From Synergistota bacterium (GTDB lineage Bacteria; Synergistota; Synergistia; Synergistales; Aminobacteriaceae): a DNA stretch of 33,553 nt. Made by a program: the position numbers and the translations under genes. The stretch lies in assembly GCA_022704435.1 (NCBI GenBank), contig JAKJGK010000001.1, forward strand, positions 1-33,553, given 5' to 3'. Shown piece after piece: positions 1-8,172 of the stretch (within the stretch, counting starts at the first letter, position 1; each line of letters opens with the position of its first letter). Below the pieces are notes generated by a model. It did not search any database. It saw nothing but the letters and a program-made list of their open reading frames with translations, and was not told the origin of the DNA.

Positions 1-129
1 CCGCCGATTCCGTCCATGGCGGGCGAGCGCGGAGTGTACGTGATGGGAGTGGAGGCGGGGGGCACCGTCATTCTGGACGGAGAGCGGATTCTCAGCGATG
101 AATCGCTGGTGGTGGACGATAGAGTGTAG
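1..129 (+). CDS. cheW: CheW-like chemotaxis coupling protein, C-terminal end only
   Basis: Frame 1 is open from the window edge to TAG at 127-129, giving the last 42 residues of a protein whose start lies outside the window. The piece reads GVYVMGVEAGGTVILDGERILS near its middle, which resembles the last strands and closing helix of CheW domains (usual form ILDxxRIL). CheW links chemoreceptors to the CheA kinase in the cytoplasm. The MCP gene begins 22 bases downstream on the same strand, with CheA and CheB after it, so the context supports the call. Whether the full protein is a plain CheW or a fusion such as CheR-CheW cannot be seen. Confidence 0.7.
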   Translation, partial: PPIPSMAGERGVYVMGVEAGGTVILDGERILSDESLVVDDRV

Positions 130-151
130 ACGGGGGGAAGGGGACGTCGTC

Positions 152-1843
152 ATGGCAAACGAGAATAAAGCAAGCAAGGCGAGCATCGGCGGAAAGCTGG
201 CGATGGGCTTCGGGACGGTGGTGCTGATCGCGCTGATACTGGGGCTTATCGGAGTCGTCGGAATAAACCGCCTGTCGGACACGATGGGGTATGTCGCAGG
301 GGACCGGTTCTCGGACCTTCGCTCGCTCGCCGGGCTGAACTACCAGCGCATGGTCATCACGGCGGATACTCTGGATGCCCTTCGGGCGGAGGGGCGCCCG
401 AACCGCGACGAGGCCATTCGGAGGATTCTGGCGAGGCGCAGGGACGCCTGGGGGAGCATAGACGAACATTGGAGCGCGCTGCTCTCGTACCCCAGGCAAT
501 CCGAGGAGGGGAGGCAACTCCTCGGGATACTCGAGGTCCAGTACAAGTCGTGGCGTCAGGTCAACGCAGAGATGGACAGGCTCCTGGACGAGATAACCAA
601 GGCCGTCACGGAGGAGCGCAAGGCGGCGCTCTTCCAGGAGTACAGCGTGCTGGCCGAGAGGGTCATGACGGTCTCCGACGCAATGGGGAGCACCTTCGTG
701 AGGCTGACCGGCAACAACGACAAGAACACTGCGCTCGTCGTCGAGGGGGCGCGCAGGGAGGCCGAGAGGGCCGGGATGCTCTCATACATGACCATGTTCC
801 TGGGGGTCTTTGCAGCCATCGCCATCACCGCCGGGATATCCAGGGGCATAGTCAGGCCGCTGTCGCAAACCGTCTCGTTTCTGTCCCGTCTCACGGAGGG
901 CGACCTGCGCGCCGACATCCCGGTGGATCTGCTGGCCAGGCCGGACGAGCTGGGAACGCTGGCGAAGGCGGTCCAGGAGCTTACCTCGAGCCTGCGCGAT
1001 CAGATCTCCTCCATGAAGGATATGGCCACCGCGCTCGCAGGCGCGACCTACAGGATATCGGAGTCCGTGTCGTCCGTAACGGCGGCGGCGGAGGAGTCCG
1101 GGGCGGCGGTAGTCGAGACCTCCGCCGCTATGGAGGAGGTGCGCACCACCGCCGAGATCACCAGCAAGAAGACGAAGGAGGTGGCCGAGAGCGCGCAGCA
1201 GGGCCTCCAGGTGATGAAGCGGGGCAGAGGGGCCGAGGATTCGCTCTTCAGCGGTATGAAACTGGTCAGTGAACGGATGAACTCCATCGCCGAGACCATT
1301 ATGCAGCTGAACGAGCAGAGTCAGGAGGTCGGCGAGATAACAGGCACGGTCGAGGATCTCGCCGAGCAGTCGAATCTGCTGGCCATCAACGCGGCGGTCG
1401 AGGCGGCGAAGGCGGGAGAGCAGGGGCGCGGATTCTCGGTAGTGGCCCGGGAGATAAAGAGCCTCGCCGAACAGTCGAAGCAGTCGGCGAAGGAGGTGCA
1501 GAGGATTCTTCGCGACATAAGAAAGGCCACCAGCGCCTCCGTCATGGTGATAGAGCAGGGTTCGAAGGCCGTGGAGCAGTGGGCGGTGGACGCGGTCCCC
1601 TCGAAGGAATCCATCCAGAACCTGACCGCCAGGTTCGTGCAGTCGGCACAGTCCGCGGCCCAGATAGCGGCCGCCAACAACGAACTGTTGTCGGGAATGG
1701 ATCAGGTGGCGCAGGCTATGGAGAGCATCAGGACAGCGGGCGAACAGAACGTCGCCATGATGAAAGACCTCGAGTCGGCGTCCGTTGACCTGAGGGAGAT
1801 GGGGCGGAACCTCTCCCAGCTCGTCGAGCGATATCGCCTGTGA
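152..1843 (+). CDS. Methyl-accepting chemotaxis protein (transmembrane chemoreceptor)
   Basis: The product is a 563-residue chemoreceptor. Order of parts: short cytoplasmic N-terminus; TM1 at about 16-38; an extracytoplasmic helical region at about 40-207, probably a four-helix-bundle sensor; TM2 at about 208-231; a HAMP linker at about 232-285 (RPLSQTV... EGDLRADIP); then the long signalling hairpin. The hairpin tip carries the conserved AEQSNLLAINAAVEAAKAGEQGRGFSVVA-type stretch, which binds CheW and CheA. No C-terminal NWxxF-type tether for CheR is present. The start chosen is ATG at 152, behind a purine-rich GGGGGAAGGGG. An upstream in-frame ATG at 98 overlaps cheW and has no good ribosome site. 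It is followed by CheA and CheB, so it is probably the dedicated receptor of this system. The ligand is unknown. Confidence 0.93.
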   Translation: MANENKASKASIGGKLAMGFGTVVLIALILGLIGVVGINRLSDTMGYVAGDRFSDLRSLAGLNYQRMVITADTLDALRAEGRPNRDEAIRRILARRRDAWGSIDEHWSALLSYPRQSEEGRQLLGILEVQYKSWRQVNAEMDRLLDEITKAVTEERKAALFQEYSVLAERVMTVSDAMGSTFVRLTGNNDKNTALVVEGARREAERAGMLSYMTMFLGVFAAIAITAGISRGIVRPLSQTVSFLSRLTEGDLRADIPVDLLARPDELGTLAKAVQELTSSLRDQISSMKDMATALAGATYRISESVSSVTAAAEESGAAVVETSAAMEEVRTTAEITSKKTKEVAESAQQGLQVMKRGRGAEDSLFSGMKLVSERMNSIAETIMQLNEQSQEVGEITGTVEDLAEQSNLLAINAAVEAAKAGEQGRGFSVVAREIKSLAEQSKQSAKEVQRILRDIRKATSASVMVIEQGSKAVEQWAVDAVPSKESIQNLTARFVQSAQSAAQIAAANNELLSGMDQVAQAMESIRTAGEQNVAMMKDLESASVDLREMGRNLSQLVERYRL

Positions 1844-1868
1844 AGCGGGAGAACCAGCAGCGAGCCTC

Positions 1869-4094
1869 ATGAGCCTGACGGACAGGGAGTTTCTGGAAGA
1901 ACTTAGACAGGATTTCGTCGAAGAGGCGGGCGAGTACCTGCACACCATGGTGTCGAGCCTGCTCGACCTCGAGAGGAACCGTGGGGATGCGGAGGAGCCT
2001 GTCGAGGAGCTGTTCAGGGCCGCCCACAGCCTCAAGGGAGCGGCCCAGGCCGTGGAACTCCCCGCGATATCCTCCGCTTGCCAGGTGATGGAGAGCGTCT
2101 TCTCGCGCATAAAAAAAGGGTCGCTGAAGCTAGGTGCCGACGGCTACGACCTGCTCCAGCGAGCCACGGACACCCTGGCGGGCATGGTCGACTCGGGGGA
2201 GGGCGAGGACGCGGGCGCCACGGCCCCGCTTGTCCGCGAGATAGAGGGGCTGCTCGTGGGAGCCGCCGACCCGGCAACGTTCGCAAGTCCAGCCCCCGCG
2301 ATCAAGGCCGGCTCGCCGGGCGGAGACCGGGCTCCGAGCGCGGACCTGCGGACGCAGGCGCACGAGACGGTGCGCATCTCCTCCTCGAAGCTCGACTCCC
2401 TTCTTTTGAAGGCCCAGGAGCTGATCGCGATGAACATCGCGCTTGCCGTACGCATAGGCGACGCCCAGGAGCTGCTGAACCTGGAGTCGGAGCTGGAGAG
2501 GGAGTGGGACTCCGCCATCGCCTCCCTGAGGAGGGAGGGGGGAGGAGCGGGGTCGCGGGCCGGGCTCGAGGGGTTCATGCGCTCCGGCAGGAGGGCCCTG
2601 GGCAGGATGCGCGAGAGGCTGCGAAGGCTGGAGAACTCCCTCCGCGCCGATCACCGCATGGCAGTGGGGCTGGCGGACGATCTCATCGAGGACGCAAGGA
2701 CCGCGGCCATGCTGCCGCTTTCATCGCTCCTGTCCGCGTTTCCCAAGATCGTCCGCGATCTCTCCCGCGACTTGGGCAAAGAGGTGGAGGTCGTACTGCT
2801 GGGGGGCGAGACCGAGGTCGACAAGCGTGTGCTGGAGGGGCTGAAGGACCCGCTCGTCCACTTGGTGCGCAACTGCGTCGACCACGGGCTTGAGCGGCCG
2901 GAGGAGCGGCTGGCGGCAGGCAAGGCCCCGTCGGGCAGGCTGACGATATCCGCCTCCCAGGTGGCGGGCGGCAGGATGGAGCTGCTGGTGTCGGACGACG
3001 GACGCGGGATCGACGCCGCGAAACTGCGCAAAAAGGCGGTCGAATCCGGGGCGATGTCTCAGGTTGAGGCGGAGAACCTGGACGATTCGTCCGCCCTCGA
3101 GCTCATATTTCGCTCTGGATTCTCCACCAGCTCGGCCGTGACCGAGATCTCGGGGCGAGGCCTGGGCATGGCCATACTCCGCGAGGGGGTCGAGGGGCTG
3201 GGGGGCAGGTTGAGCATAGAATCGGAGAGTGGCGCGGGGTCGACCTTCCGTCTCAACCTGCCCCTTGCGCTGGCAACCCTTCGAGGGGTCCTCGTGGAGG
3301 AGCGGGGCCGGCTGTTCGTCATCCCGTCAACCAACATAGAGAGGGTGGGCAGGGTGGACAGGTCGGAGGTCAGGCGGACAGGGCGGTCCGAGAGCATCCT
3401 GGTAGACGGGGTGCCTGTGGCGCTCGCAGGCCTTGGCGACGTCCTCGAGATGCCCGCGCGGGATGATGTGGCGGAGGGCGGCAGGCTGCCCTATGTGGTG
3501 GTGGAGGCCGGCGGCCTGGTCTGCGCGTTCCGCGTGGACAGGGTGCTTGACGAGCGGGAGATGCTGATGAAATCCCTCGGCAGCCTGCTGGCGAGGGTGC
3601 GCAACGTGGCCGGGGCGACGGTACTCGGCACGGGCGAGGTGGTGCCGGTCCTGAACTCCGCCGACCTGGTGCGGTCGCTCAGAAGGGGCGATGCCGGGCG
3701 ACCGTCGGGTGCCCTCGACGAGGGCGCGAGGCGTCGAAGGATCCTCGTGGTCGAGGATTCGATAACCTCGCGCACACTCCTCCGAAGCATGCTCACCGCC
3801 GCCGGGTACGACGTCGGGGTGGCGGTCGACGGACAGGAGGCCTGGGAGTTCCTCACCGGCGGCGAGGTGGACGCCGTGGTCGCCGATGTCGAGATGCCCC
3901 GCATGAACGGGCTTGAGCTGACGCGGAGGATACGGTCGGAGCCGGCCACCGCCGCCCTGCCCGTGCTGCTCGTGACGTCGCTGGAGTCCGAGGAGGACAG
4001 GGAGAGAGGGGCGGAGGCCGGTGCGGACGCCTACTTAGTGAAGAGCGGCTTCGACGGGGAGGCCCTGTTGGAGGCGCTGCATCGGCTTTTGTAG
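1869..4094 (+). CDS. cheA: Hybrid chemotaxis histidine kinase CheA with C-terminal receiver domain (WspE-like)
   Basis: This 741-residue cytoplasmic kinase autophosphorylates and passes phosphate to response regulators. Parts in order: Hpt (P1) domain at about 1-110 with His53 in AAHSLKGAAQ; a short Ala/Pro/Gly-rich linker with no obvious P2 docking domain; a dimerisation helix region at about 170-270; a HATPase domain with N-box LVHLVRNCVDHGLE (about 322-336), DDGRGID, FRSGFSTS and SGRGLGMAIL; a CheW-like domain at about 470-610; and a receiver domain at about 620-741 with RILVVEDS and phosphoacceptor Asp673 in VVADVEM. CheA fused to a receiver is typical of WspE and other alternative-function chemosensory systems, though some motility systems also have it. 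The ATG is 25 bases after the MCP stop and its ribosome site is weak, so translation may be coupled. CheB follows. Confidence 0.93.
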   Translation: MSLTDREFLEELRQDFVEEAGEYLHTMVSSLLDLERNRGDAEEPVEELFRAAHSLKGAAQAVELPAISSACQVMESVFSRIKKGSLKLGADGYDLLQRATDTLAGMVDSGEGEDAGATAPLVREIEGLLVGAADPATFASPAPAIKAGSPGGDRAPSADLRTQAHETVRISSSKLDSLLLKAQELIAMNIALAVRIGDAQELLNLESELEREWDSAIASLRREGGGAGSRAGLEGFMRSGRRALGRMRERLRRLENSLRADHRMAVGLADDLIEDARTAAMLPLSSLLSAFPKIVRDLSRDLGKEVEVVLLGGETEVDKRVLEGLKDPLVHLVRNCVDHGLERPEERLAAGKAPSGRLTISASQVAGGRMELLVSDDGRGIDAAKLRKKAVESGAMSQVEAENLDDSSALELIFRSGFSTSSAVTEISGRGLGMAILREGVEGLGGRLSIESESGAGSTFRLNLPLALATLRGVLVEERGRLFVIPSTNIERVGRVDRSEVRRTGRSESILVDGVPVALAGLGDVLEMPARDDVAEGGRLPYVVVEAGGLVCAFRVDRVLDEREMLMKSLGSLLARVRNVAGATVLGTGEVVPVLNSADLVRSLRRGDAGRPSGALDEGARRRRILVVEDSITSRTLLRSMLTAAGYDVGVAVDGQEAWEFLTGGEVDAVVADVEMPRMNGLELTRRIRSEPATAALPVLLVTSLESEEDRERGAEAGADAYLVKSGFDGEALLEALHRLL

Positions 4095-4114
4095 AGGGGA
4101 GGTCGTCCTTCCTC

Positions 4115-5206
4115 GTGATCAACGTGCTTGTCGTCGATGATTCTCCGGTATTGCGCAGGCTACTCTGGCGAATCCTGGAGAGCGACCCCGAACTGCATGT
4201 CGCGGGGAGCGTGGACAGCGGAGAGGCCGCACTGGAGTTCCTGGCCGGGAGGGAGGTGGATGTCGTCACCATGGACATCCACATGACCGGCATGGACGGA
4301 TTCGAGACCACGCGGACGATAATGGAGTCTGACCGTCCCCTTCCAGTGGTCATGGTGAGCTCGTGCTGGGACCCGGTGGAGGTGGAGAAGACGTTCGAGG
4401 CCATGGGTGCGGGAGCGGTGGCGATACTGGGCAAGCCGCCCGGGACGGTCGCAGGGAGCGACGACTACTCCAGGGAGCTGCTGAGGGTGGTCAAAGAGGC
4501 GGCAGCCTCCAGGGTGAACCGCCTCAGGCGCAGAGGGGGGAACGCGACCAGGTCGGGCGAACGAGCGGACTACGTCAACCCGGCAGGGGGGCGCACTCCG
4601 CCTGCAGCCGACGGCGGCCGAATCTCGATCGTCGCGGTGGGGGCGTCTACCGGGGGGCCCCAGGCGCTGGCTGAGTTCCTGGCCCCCCTGCCGGAGCACT
4701 TCCCCCGCCCCATCCTGGTGGTGCAGCACATCGCGAAGGGCTTTACACCGGGCCTGGTCGACTGGCTGGGAAGGGCCGCCCGGCTTCGGGTGGTCATGGC
4801 CCGCGAGGGGGAGAGGCCGGAGGGAGGCCTGGTCTACGTGGCCCCGGAGGGCCTTCACATGGGGCTGGGCACCGGGGGGCTGTTGACCCTTTCGGACGAT
4901 CCTCCGGAGCACCTGGTCCGCCCGTCCGCCTCGTGGCTCTTCAGGAGCGTGGCGGCGGTCCACGGGGGCAGGGCGGCGGCCATCCTGTTCTCGGGCATGG
5001 GCAGCGACGGCGCGGTGGAGCTGGGGCAGCTGCGAGCCCTCGGCGCCGTCACATTCGCCCAGGACCGGGAGAGCTCGGTGGTGTGGGGGATGCCGGGGGA
5101 GGCGGTTCGCCTCGGCGCGGCCGCGCACGTGGGGGATCCGTCCCGGATCGCGTCCATCCTGCTTGACGCGGTCATGCCAAGCGGGAGGAGTGAAAGGCAC
5201 GACTGA
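4115..5206 (+). CDS. cheB: Chemotaxis response regulator protein-glutamate methylesterase CheB
   Basis: The 363-residue protein removes methyl groups from chemoreceptor glutamates (and can deamidate glutamines), resetting receptor sensitivity once phosphorylated by CheA. An N-terminal receiver domain (about 1-120) has the acidic pair Asp8-Asp9 and phosphoacceptor Asp54 in MDIHM. After a charged linker comes the esterase domain (about 168-355), with catalytic Ser178 in GASTGG, His205 in VQHI and Asp298 in GMGSDGA, so it looks fully active. The start is GTG at 4115, behind AGGGGAGG at 4095-4102; no ATG fits. It lies 20 bases after cheA and is probably the last gene of the operon. The partner methyltransferase CheR is not in the window and may be upstream. 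Confidence 0.95.
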   Translation: MINVLVVDDSPVLRRLLWRILESDPELHVAGSVDSGEAALEFLAGREVDVVTMDIHMTGMDGFETTRTIMESDRPLPVVMVSSCWDPVEVEKTFEAMGAGAVAILGKPPGTVAGSDDYSRELLRVVKEAAASRVNRLRRRGGNATRSGERADYVNPAGGRTPPAADGGRISIVAVGASTGGPQALAEFLAPLPEHFPRPILVVQHIAKGFTPGLVDWLGRAARLRVVMAREGERPEGGLVYVAPEGLHMGLGTGGLLTLSDDPPEHLVRPSASWLFRSVAAVHGGRAAAILFSGMGSDGAVELGQLRALGAVTFAQDRESSVVWGMPGEAVRLGAAAHVGDPSRIASILLDAVMPSGRSERHD

Positions 5207-5219
5207 AAAAATCGGGCGG

Positions 5220-5248
5220 TTGACGTTTCAATGCTTACTGGCTATAAT
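5220..5248 (+). promoter_or_regulatory. Near-consensus sigma70-type promoter for the T-box-lysA transcript
   Basis: TTGACG at 5220-5225 is a -35 box with one mismatch to consensus. TATAAT at 5243-5248 is a perfect -10 box, and the spacer is exactly 17 bases. Transcription should begin near 5254-5256, directly ahead of the T-box leader. It starts 13 bases after the cheB stop, so lysA has its own promoter rather than depending on the chemosensory operon. Confidence 0.85.
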
Positions 5249-5254
5249 GCCGCC

Positions 5255-5520
5255 AAATGTGGTTGAGTAAACGCGATGAAGCGGACTGTCCTAGTAATAC
5301 GCTGCCGCCAGAGAAGGGGGTCCGAGGGCTGAGAGGCTCCCCCGGCAGTGACGAAGGGCGCAAAGACCGCGGAGCGGGGGCTGAAACGGCCTGCACGGCC
5401 GGCAGTACGCCCACGGGAGGCTCCCGTCACAGGGCTTGAGCGGGGCGCGGGGGCGCGCCCAAGCAGGGTGGTACCGCGAGACATATGGCTCGTCCCTTCA
5501 GTGGGGCGGGCCATTTTTTT
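5255..5520 (+). promoter_or_regulatory. T-box riboswitch (tRNA-sensing leader) upstream of lysA
   Basis: This untranslated leader fills the 347-base gap between cheB and lysA. The diagnostic T-box AGGGTGGTACCGCG is at 5465-5478. Its TGGT would pair with the uncharged ACCA end of a tRNA with discriminator A. Stem I features are visible: GATGAAG at 5275-5281 (K-turn side), AGTA at 5293-5296, AGAGAA at 5310-5315 (AG-bulge type) and the apical GGCTGAGA at 5328-5335. Stem arms include CTGCC/GGCAG (5302-5306 with 5344-5348) and GCGG/CCGC (5281-5284 with 5367-5370). CAAAGA at 5361-5366 lies opposite the lower 5' strand and contains lysine codons AAA or AAG, which fits lysA. The exact specifier is not certain. 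Uncharged tRNA would stabilise the antiterminator and allow lysA expression when lysine is short. Confidence 0.9.
5486..5520 (+). terminator. Regulated intrinsic terminator of the T-box leader
   Basis: An 11-base arm, TGGCTCGTCCC at 5486-5496, pairs with GGGGCGGGCCA at 5503-5513 using some G-U pairs. The loop has six bases and seven T follow at 5514-5520. It begins eight bases after the T-box motif, the standard position for the terminator that competes with the antiterminator. Confidence 0.9.
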
Positions 5521-5553
5521 ACAGACACAGCGCGAGGGAGAGAGGCGCAGGAT

Positions 5554-6861
5554 ATGGGTGACTGGTTGGCTGTGAACGAGAAAGGTCGTTTGGTCCTCGA
5601 GGGGTGGGACTCGGTCGAACTTGCGGGGCGCTTCGGCACGCCTCTTTATGTCCTCTCCGAGGGCGCGATCAGGCGCAGGTGCGGTGAGCTGAGGGAAACC
5701 TTCATCGACAGGTGGGAGAACGCCTCCGCGGTGTACGCGGGGAAGGCGTTTCTCACCCTGGCGATGTGCAGGATAGTTCAGTCCGAGGGGCTCGGGTTGG
5801 ACCTGGTCTCTGGCGGCGAGCTGTTCACCGCCTCAGCCGCGGGCTTTCCCCTGGACAGGGCCCTGCTGCACGGCAACGGAAAAACCGGCGAGGAGCTGGC
5901 CCTCGCGCTGGCCAGCGGAGTTGGCCGAATCGTGGTGGACAGCCTGTCCGAGCTGGAGACGCTGGAAGAAGTGGCATCCTCGTCGGGAAGGACGGCGTCC
6001 GTGCTGCTGAGGGTCTCCCCCGGGGTGGATCCGCATACCCACAGGTATATTGTCACCGGGCACACGGGGTCGAAGTTTGGCTTTCCGGTGGCGGGCGATT
6101 CCCTTAGGGAAGCCGTCCGCCGCGCGATGGGGTCGTCCCGCGTCCGGCTCAAGGGATTCCACTTTCACATAGGGTCGCAGATTTTCGAGAAGGACTCCCA
6201 CGTGATGTCCGTCGATATTCTGACGGGGGCCATGGCGGAGTTCAGGCGGGACTTGGGGCTGGTGACGGAGGAGCTGAACATGGGGGGCGGCTTCGGGGTC
6301 GACTTCACCCAGGAGGGGCGGACGCCGAGGATCGAGGAGTTCACGGACGCCATGATGGCGCGACTGTCGGACCGGTGCCTCGATCTCGGGATGGAGCGCC
6401 CTCGCGTGGTGATAGAGCCTGGGCGATGGATCGTCTCCGAGGCTGGCGTGACCCTCTACTCGGTGCAGACGGTCAAGAGGCTGGACGGTGGTCTGACCTA
6501 CGTTGCGGTGGACGGAGGCATGAGCGACAATCCCAGGCCGTCCCTCTACGGGGCCAAGTACCGCGCGGTGGCGGCCGGCAGTATGAAAGAGGAGGCTACG
6601 GAGGTCGTGACACTGGCGGGCAAGTGCTGCGAGTCGGGCGATATCCTGGTGGAGGGGATGAGGACCCCGCCGCTGTCGAGGGGAGACATCGTCGCAGTGC
6701 TCAACACGGGCGCCTACACCTTCTCCATGGCGAGCAACTACAACCGGCTGCCGCGACCGGCGGTGGTCCTGGCAAGCGAGGGCCGGGCCGACGTGATAGT
6801 GCCCCGCCAGAGCTACGAGGACCTGGTTCGCGGCGAGGTCATACCGGGACACCTGGAGTAG
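5554..6861 (+). CDS. lysA: Diaminopimelate decarboxylase (last step of lysine synthesis)
   Basis: This PLP enzyme converts meso-diaminopimelate to L-lysine and CO2 in the cytoplasm. The 435-residue protein has the fold-III (alanine-racemase-like barrel) arrangement. The PLP lysine is Lys64 in VYAGKAFLT, followed by FHFHIGSQI, the phosphate-binding GGGFG, EPGRWIV, and the C-terminal active-site segment GKCCESGD with GAYTFSMASNYN. The length is normal. The start chosen is ATG at 5554, behind GAGGGAGAGAGG. An in-frame ATG at 5485 lies inside the T-box terminator and can be excluded. Expression should rise when tRNA-Lys is uncharged, through the leader at 5255-5520. dapF, which makes the substrate, lies about 8 kb downstream in a separate unit. 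Confidence 0.96.
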   Translation: MGDWLAVNEKGRLVLEGWDSVELAGRFGTPLYVLSEGAIRRRCGELRETFIDRWENASAVYAGKAFLTLAMCRIVQSEGLGLDLVSGGELFTASAAGFPLDRALLHGNGKTGEELALALASGVGRIVVDSLSELETLEEVASSSGRTASVLLRVSPGVDPHTHRYIVTGHTGSKFGFPVAGDSLREAVRRAMGSSRVRLKGFHFHIGSQIFEKDSHVMSVDILTGAMAEFRRDLGLVTEELNMGGGFGVDFTQEGRTPRIEEFTDAMMARLSDRCLDLGMERPRVVIEPGRWIVSEAGVTLYSVQTVKRLDGGLTYVAVDGGMSDNPRPSLYGAKYRAVAAGSMKEEATEVVTLAGKCCESGDILVEGMRTPPLSRGDIVAVLNTGAYTFSMASNYNRLPRPAVVLASEGRADVIVPRQSYEDLVRGEVIPGHLE

Positions 6862-6920
6862 CGCGGCCCGGGCGCGCCGGGCCGCGGGAGGCTTCGGCCC
6901 CGTTTTCGGGGGCAAGAAGC
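6862..6920 (+). terminator. Two tandem stem-loops after lysA, possible terminator without a U-tract
   Basis: Immediately after the lysA stop, a perfect 10-base GC stem (6862-6871 with 6877-6886, five-base loop) is followed by a second hairpin at 6891-6920. The second has arms GCTTC/GAAGC and a CCCCG/CGGGG upper stem closed by a TTTT loop. Neither is followed by a T run, so intrinsic termination is uncertain. They may end lysA transcription or protect the 3' end. An eight-A run at 6931-6938 lies just before the next gene's ribosome site. Confidence 0.45.
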
Positions 6921-6954
6921 AAGCGACCATAAAAAAAAGGGGGAAGGAACAGAT

Positions 6955-8112
6955 ATGAGAAGAGTTGTACTGCTGCTTTGCGCGCTGGCGTTGCTCGGCG
7001 CGGCGGGGTCCGCCGCCGGCGAGGAGGTCGTGAGGATAGGTCACTCGGTCTCACTGACCGGAGGCGCCTCTATGTGGGGACAGTCGGAGGCGAGGGCGCT
7101 CGACATGCTCGCGGACAGGATCAACGCCTCGGGCGGGATCCTTGGAAAGCGGGTCGAGTTCGTCCGGTACGACAACCGAAACGACGGGGTGGAGTCGGTC
7201 AACGTGGCCAGGCGCCTGGTGTCCGACGGGGTGGTGGCGGTGATAGGTCCGGCTCAGAGCGGCAACGCGATAGCCTCCGCGCCGGTGTTCGAGAGGGCTG
7301 AAATCCCGATGGTGGTGACCACCGCGACCAACCCGTACGTCACCATAGACCAGCGCACCGACAAGGTCCGTCCGTACGCCTTCCGTCCCTGCTTCATCGA
7401 CCCCTTCCAGGGCACGGTGGCCGCCCGGTTCGCCATAACGGACCTCGGAGCGAAGAAGGGGGCCATCCTCTACGACGTAGGCTCCGACTACGGCCAGTGG
7501 CTCGCGCGCTACTTCGAGGAGGCCTTCGTCGCAAAGGGAGGCGAGGTAGTTGCGAAGGAGGCCTTCAGGACAGAGGAGCTCGACTATCGCGCCCAGCTCG
7601 GCAAGATCAAGGAGCTGGGGCCCGACGTCATATTCATACCCACCAGCCAGAAGGAGGCCGCGATGGCCGCCAAGCAGGCGCGCGACCTCGGCATCGAGGC
7701 CGTCCTGCTGGGCACTGACAACTGGGGCAGCCCCGATCTCATAGAGCTCGGCGGCAGCGCTATCGACGGCGGGTACTTCGTCAACCTGACCGACCTGGCC
7801 GACCCTGACATACAGGAGTTCGTAGCGGAGTACAAGGCGGCCTTCGGAGAGGACCCGGTGCTTCCCAACCCGGTCATGGCCCAGGACGCGCTTCTCATGA
7901 TCGTCGACGCCCTCGACAGGAGCGGCGGCGCGGGCGGCGAGCCCCTGGCCGAGGCCCTTGCGACCATCAAGGACCTCAAGGTGACCAGCGGAGTGCTAAC
8001 GGTGGACCCGGCGGACCACAACCCGCTCGACAAGCCCGCGGTGATCCAGCAGGTGGACGTGGCAAACGCCGCGTTCAAGTTCGTCAAGAAGTACGTATCC
8101 GTCGAGGATTAG
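6955..8112 (+). CDS. Branched-chain amino acid ABC transporter, periplasmic substrate-binding protein (LivK-like)
   Basis: The 385-residue secreted protein captures an amino acid or related ligand and delivers it to the LivHM permease. It has an N-terminal Sec signal peptide (MRRVVLLLCALALLGAAGSAAG, cleavage near 22). A type I periplasmic-binding fold follows: IGHSVSLTGG near the start, then a GGILGKRVEFVRYDNRND segment, VIGPAQSGNAIASAPV and a late DALLMIVDALDR helix, all typical of the Peripla_BP_6/LivK family. There is no lipobox cysteine, so it is probably free in the periplasm. ATG at 6955 has AAGGAAC about 8 bases upstream. It is first in a five-gene LIV operon and separated from livH by a strong hairpin. 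The exact substrate (Leu/Ile/Val or another compound) cannot be read from sequence. Confidence 0.93.
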   Translation: MRRVVLLLCALALLGAAGSAAGEEVVRIGHSVSLTGGASMWGQSEARALDMLADRINASGGILGKRVEFVRYDNRNDGVESVNVARRLVSDGVVAVIGPAQSGNAIASAPVFERAEIPMVVTTATNPYVTIDQRTDKVRPYAFRPCFIDPFQGTVAARFAITDLGAKKGAILYDVGSDYGQWLARYFEEAFVAKGGEVVAKEAFRTEELDYRAQLGKIKELGPDVIFIPTSQKEAAMAAKQARDLGIEAVLLGTDNWGSPDLIELGGSAIDGGYFVNLTDLADPDIQEFVAEYKAAFGEDPVLPNPVMAQDALLMIVDALDRSGGAGGEPLAEALATIKDLKVTSGVLTVDPADHNPLDKPAVIQQVDVANAAFKFVKKYVSVED

Positions 8113-8122
8113 ACAAAACACA

Positions 8123-8150
8123 GGGGGCGGGGCCTGATCTCCCCGCCCCC
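8123..8150 (+). terminator. Strong hairpin between binding-protein and permease genes (attenuator or mRNA stabiliser)
   Basis: A perfect 10-base stem, GGGGGCGGGG at 8123-8132 with CCCCGCCCCC at 8141-8150 and an eight-base loop, starts 10 bases after the binding-protein stop. It is followed by an A-rich stretch rather than T, so a plain intrinsic terminator is unlikely. In ABC operons such structures often stop 3' decay so that more binding protein than permease is made. That role is inferred here. Confidence 0.6.
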
Positions 8151-8172
8151 GAAAAAGAAAGCGTGAGCCGCA

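Noticed and set aside
98-151. Upstream ATG at 98 as the MCP start
   Set aside because: It overlaps cheW, would add a Trp-rich 18-residue leader foreign to MCPs, and has no ribosome site. ATG at 152 has one.
5833-7044. 403-codon open frame on the - strand opposite lysA
   Set aside because: lysA has all PLP-enzyme motifs. The antisense frame also runs through the two post-lysA hairpins and the next gene's ribosome site.
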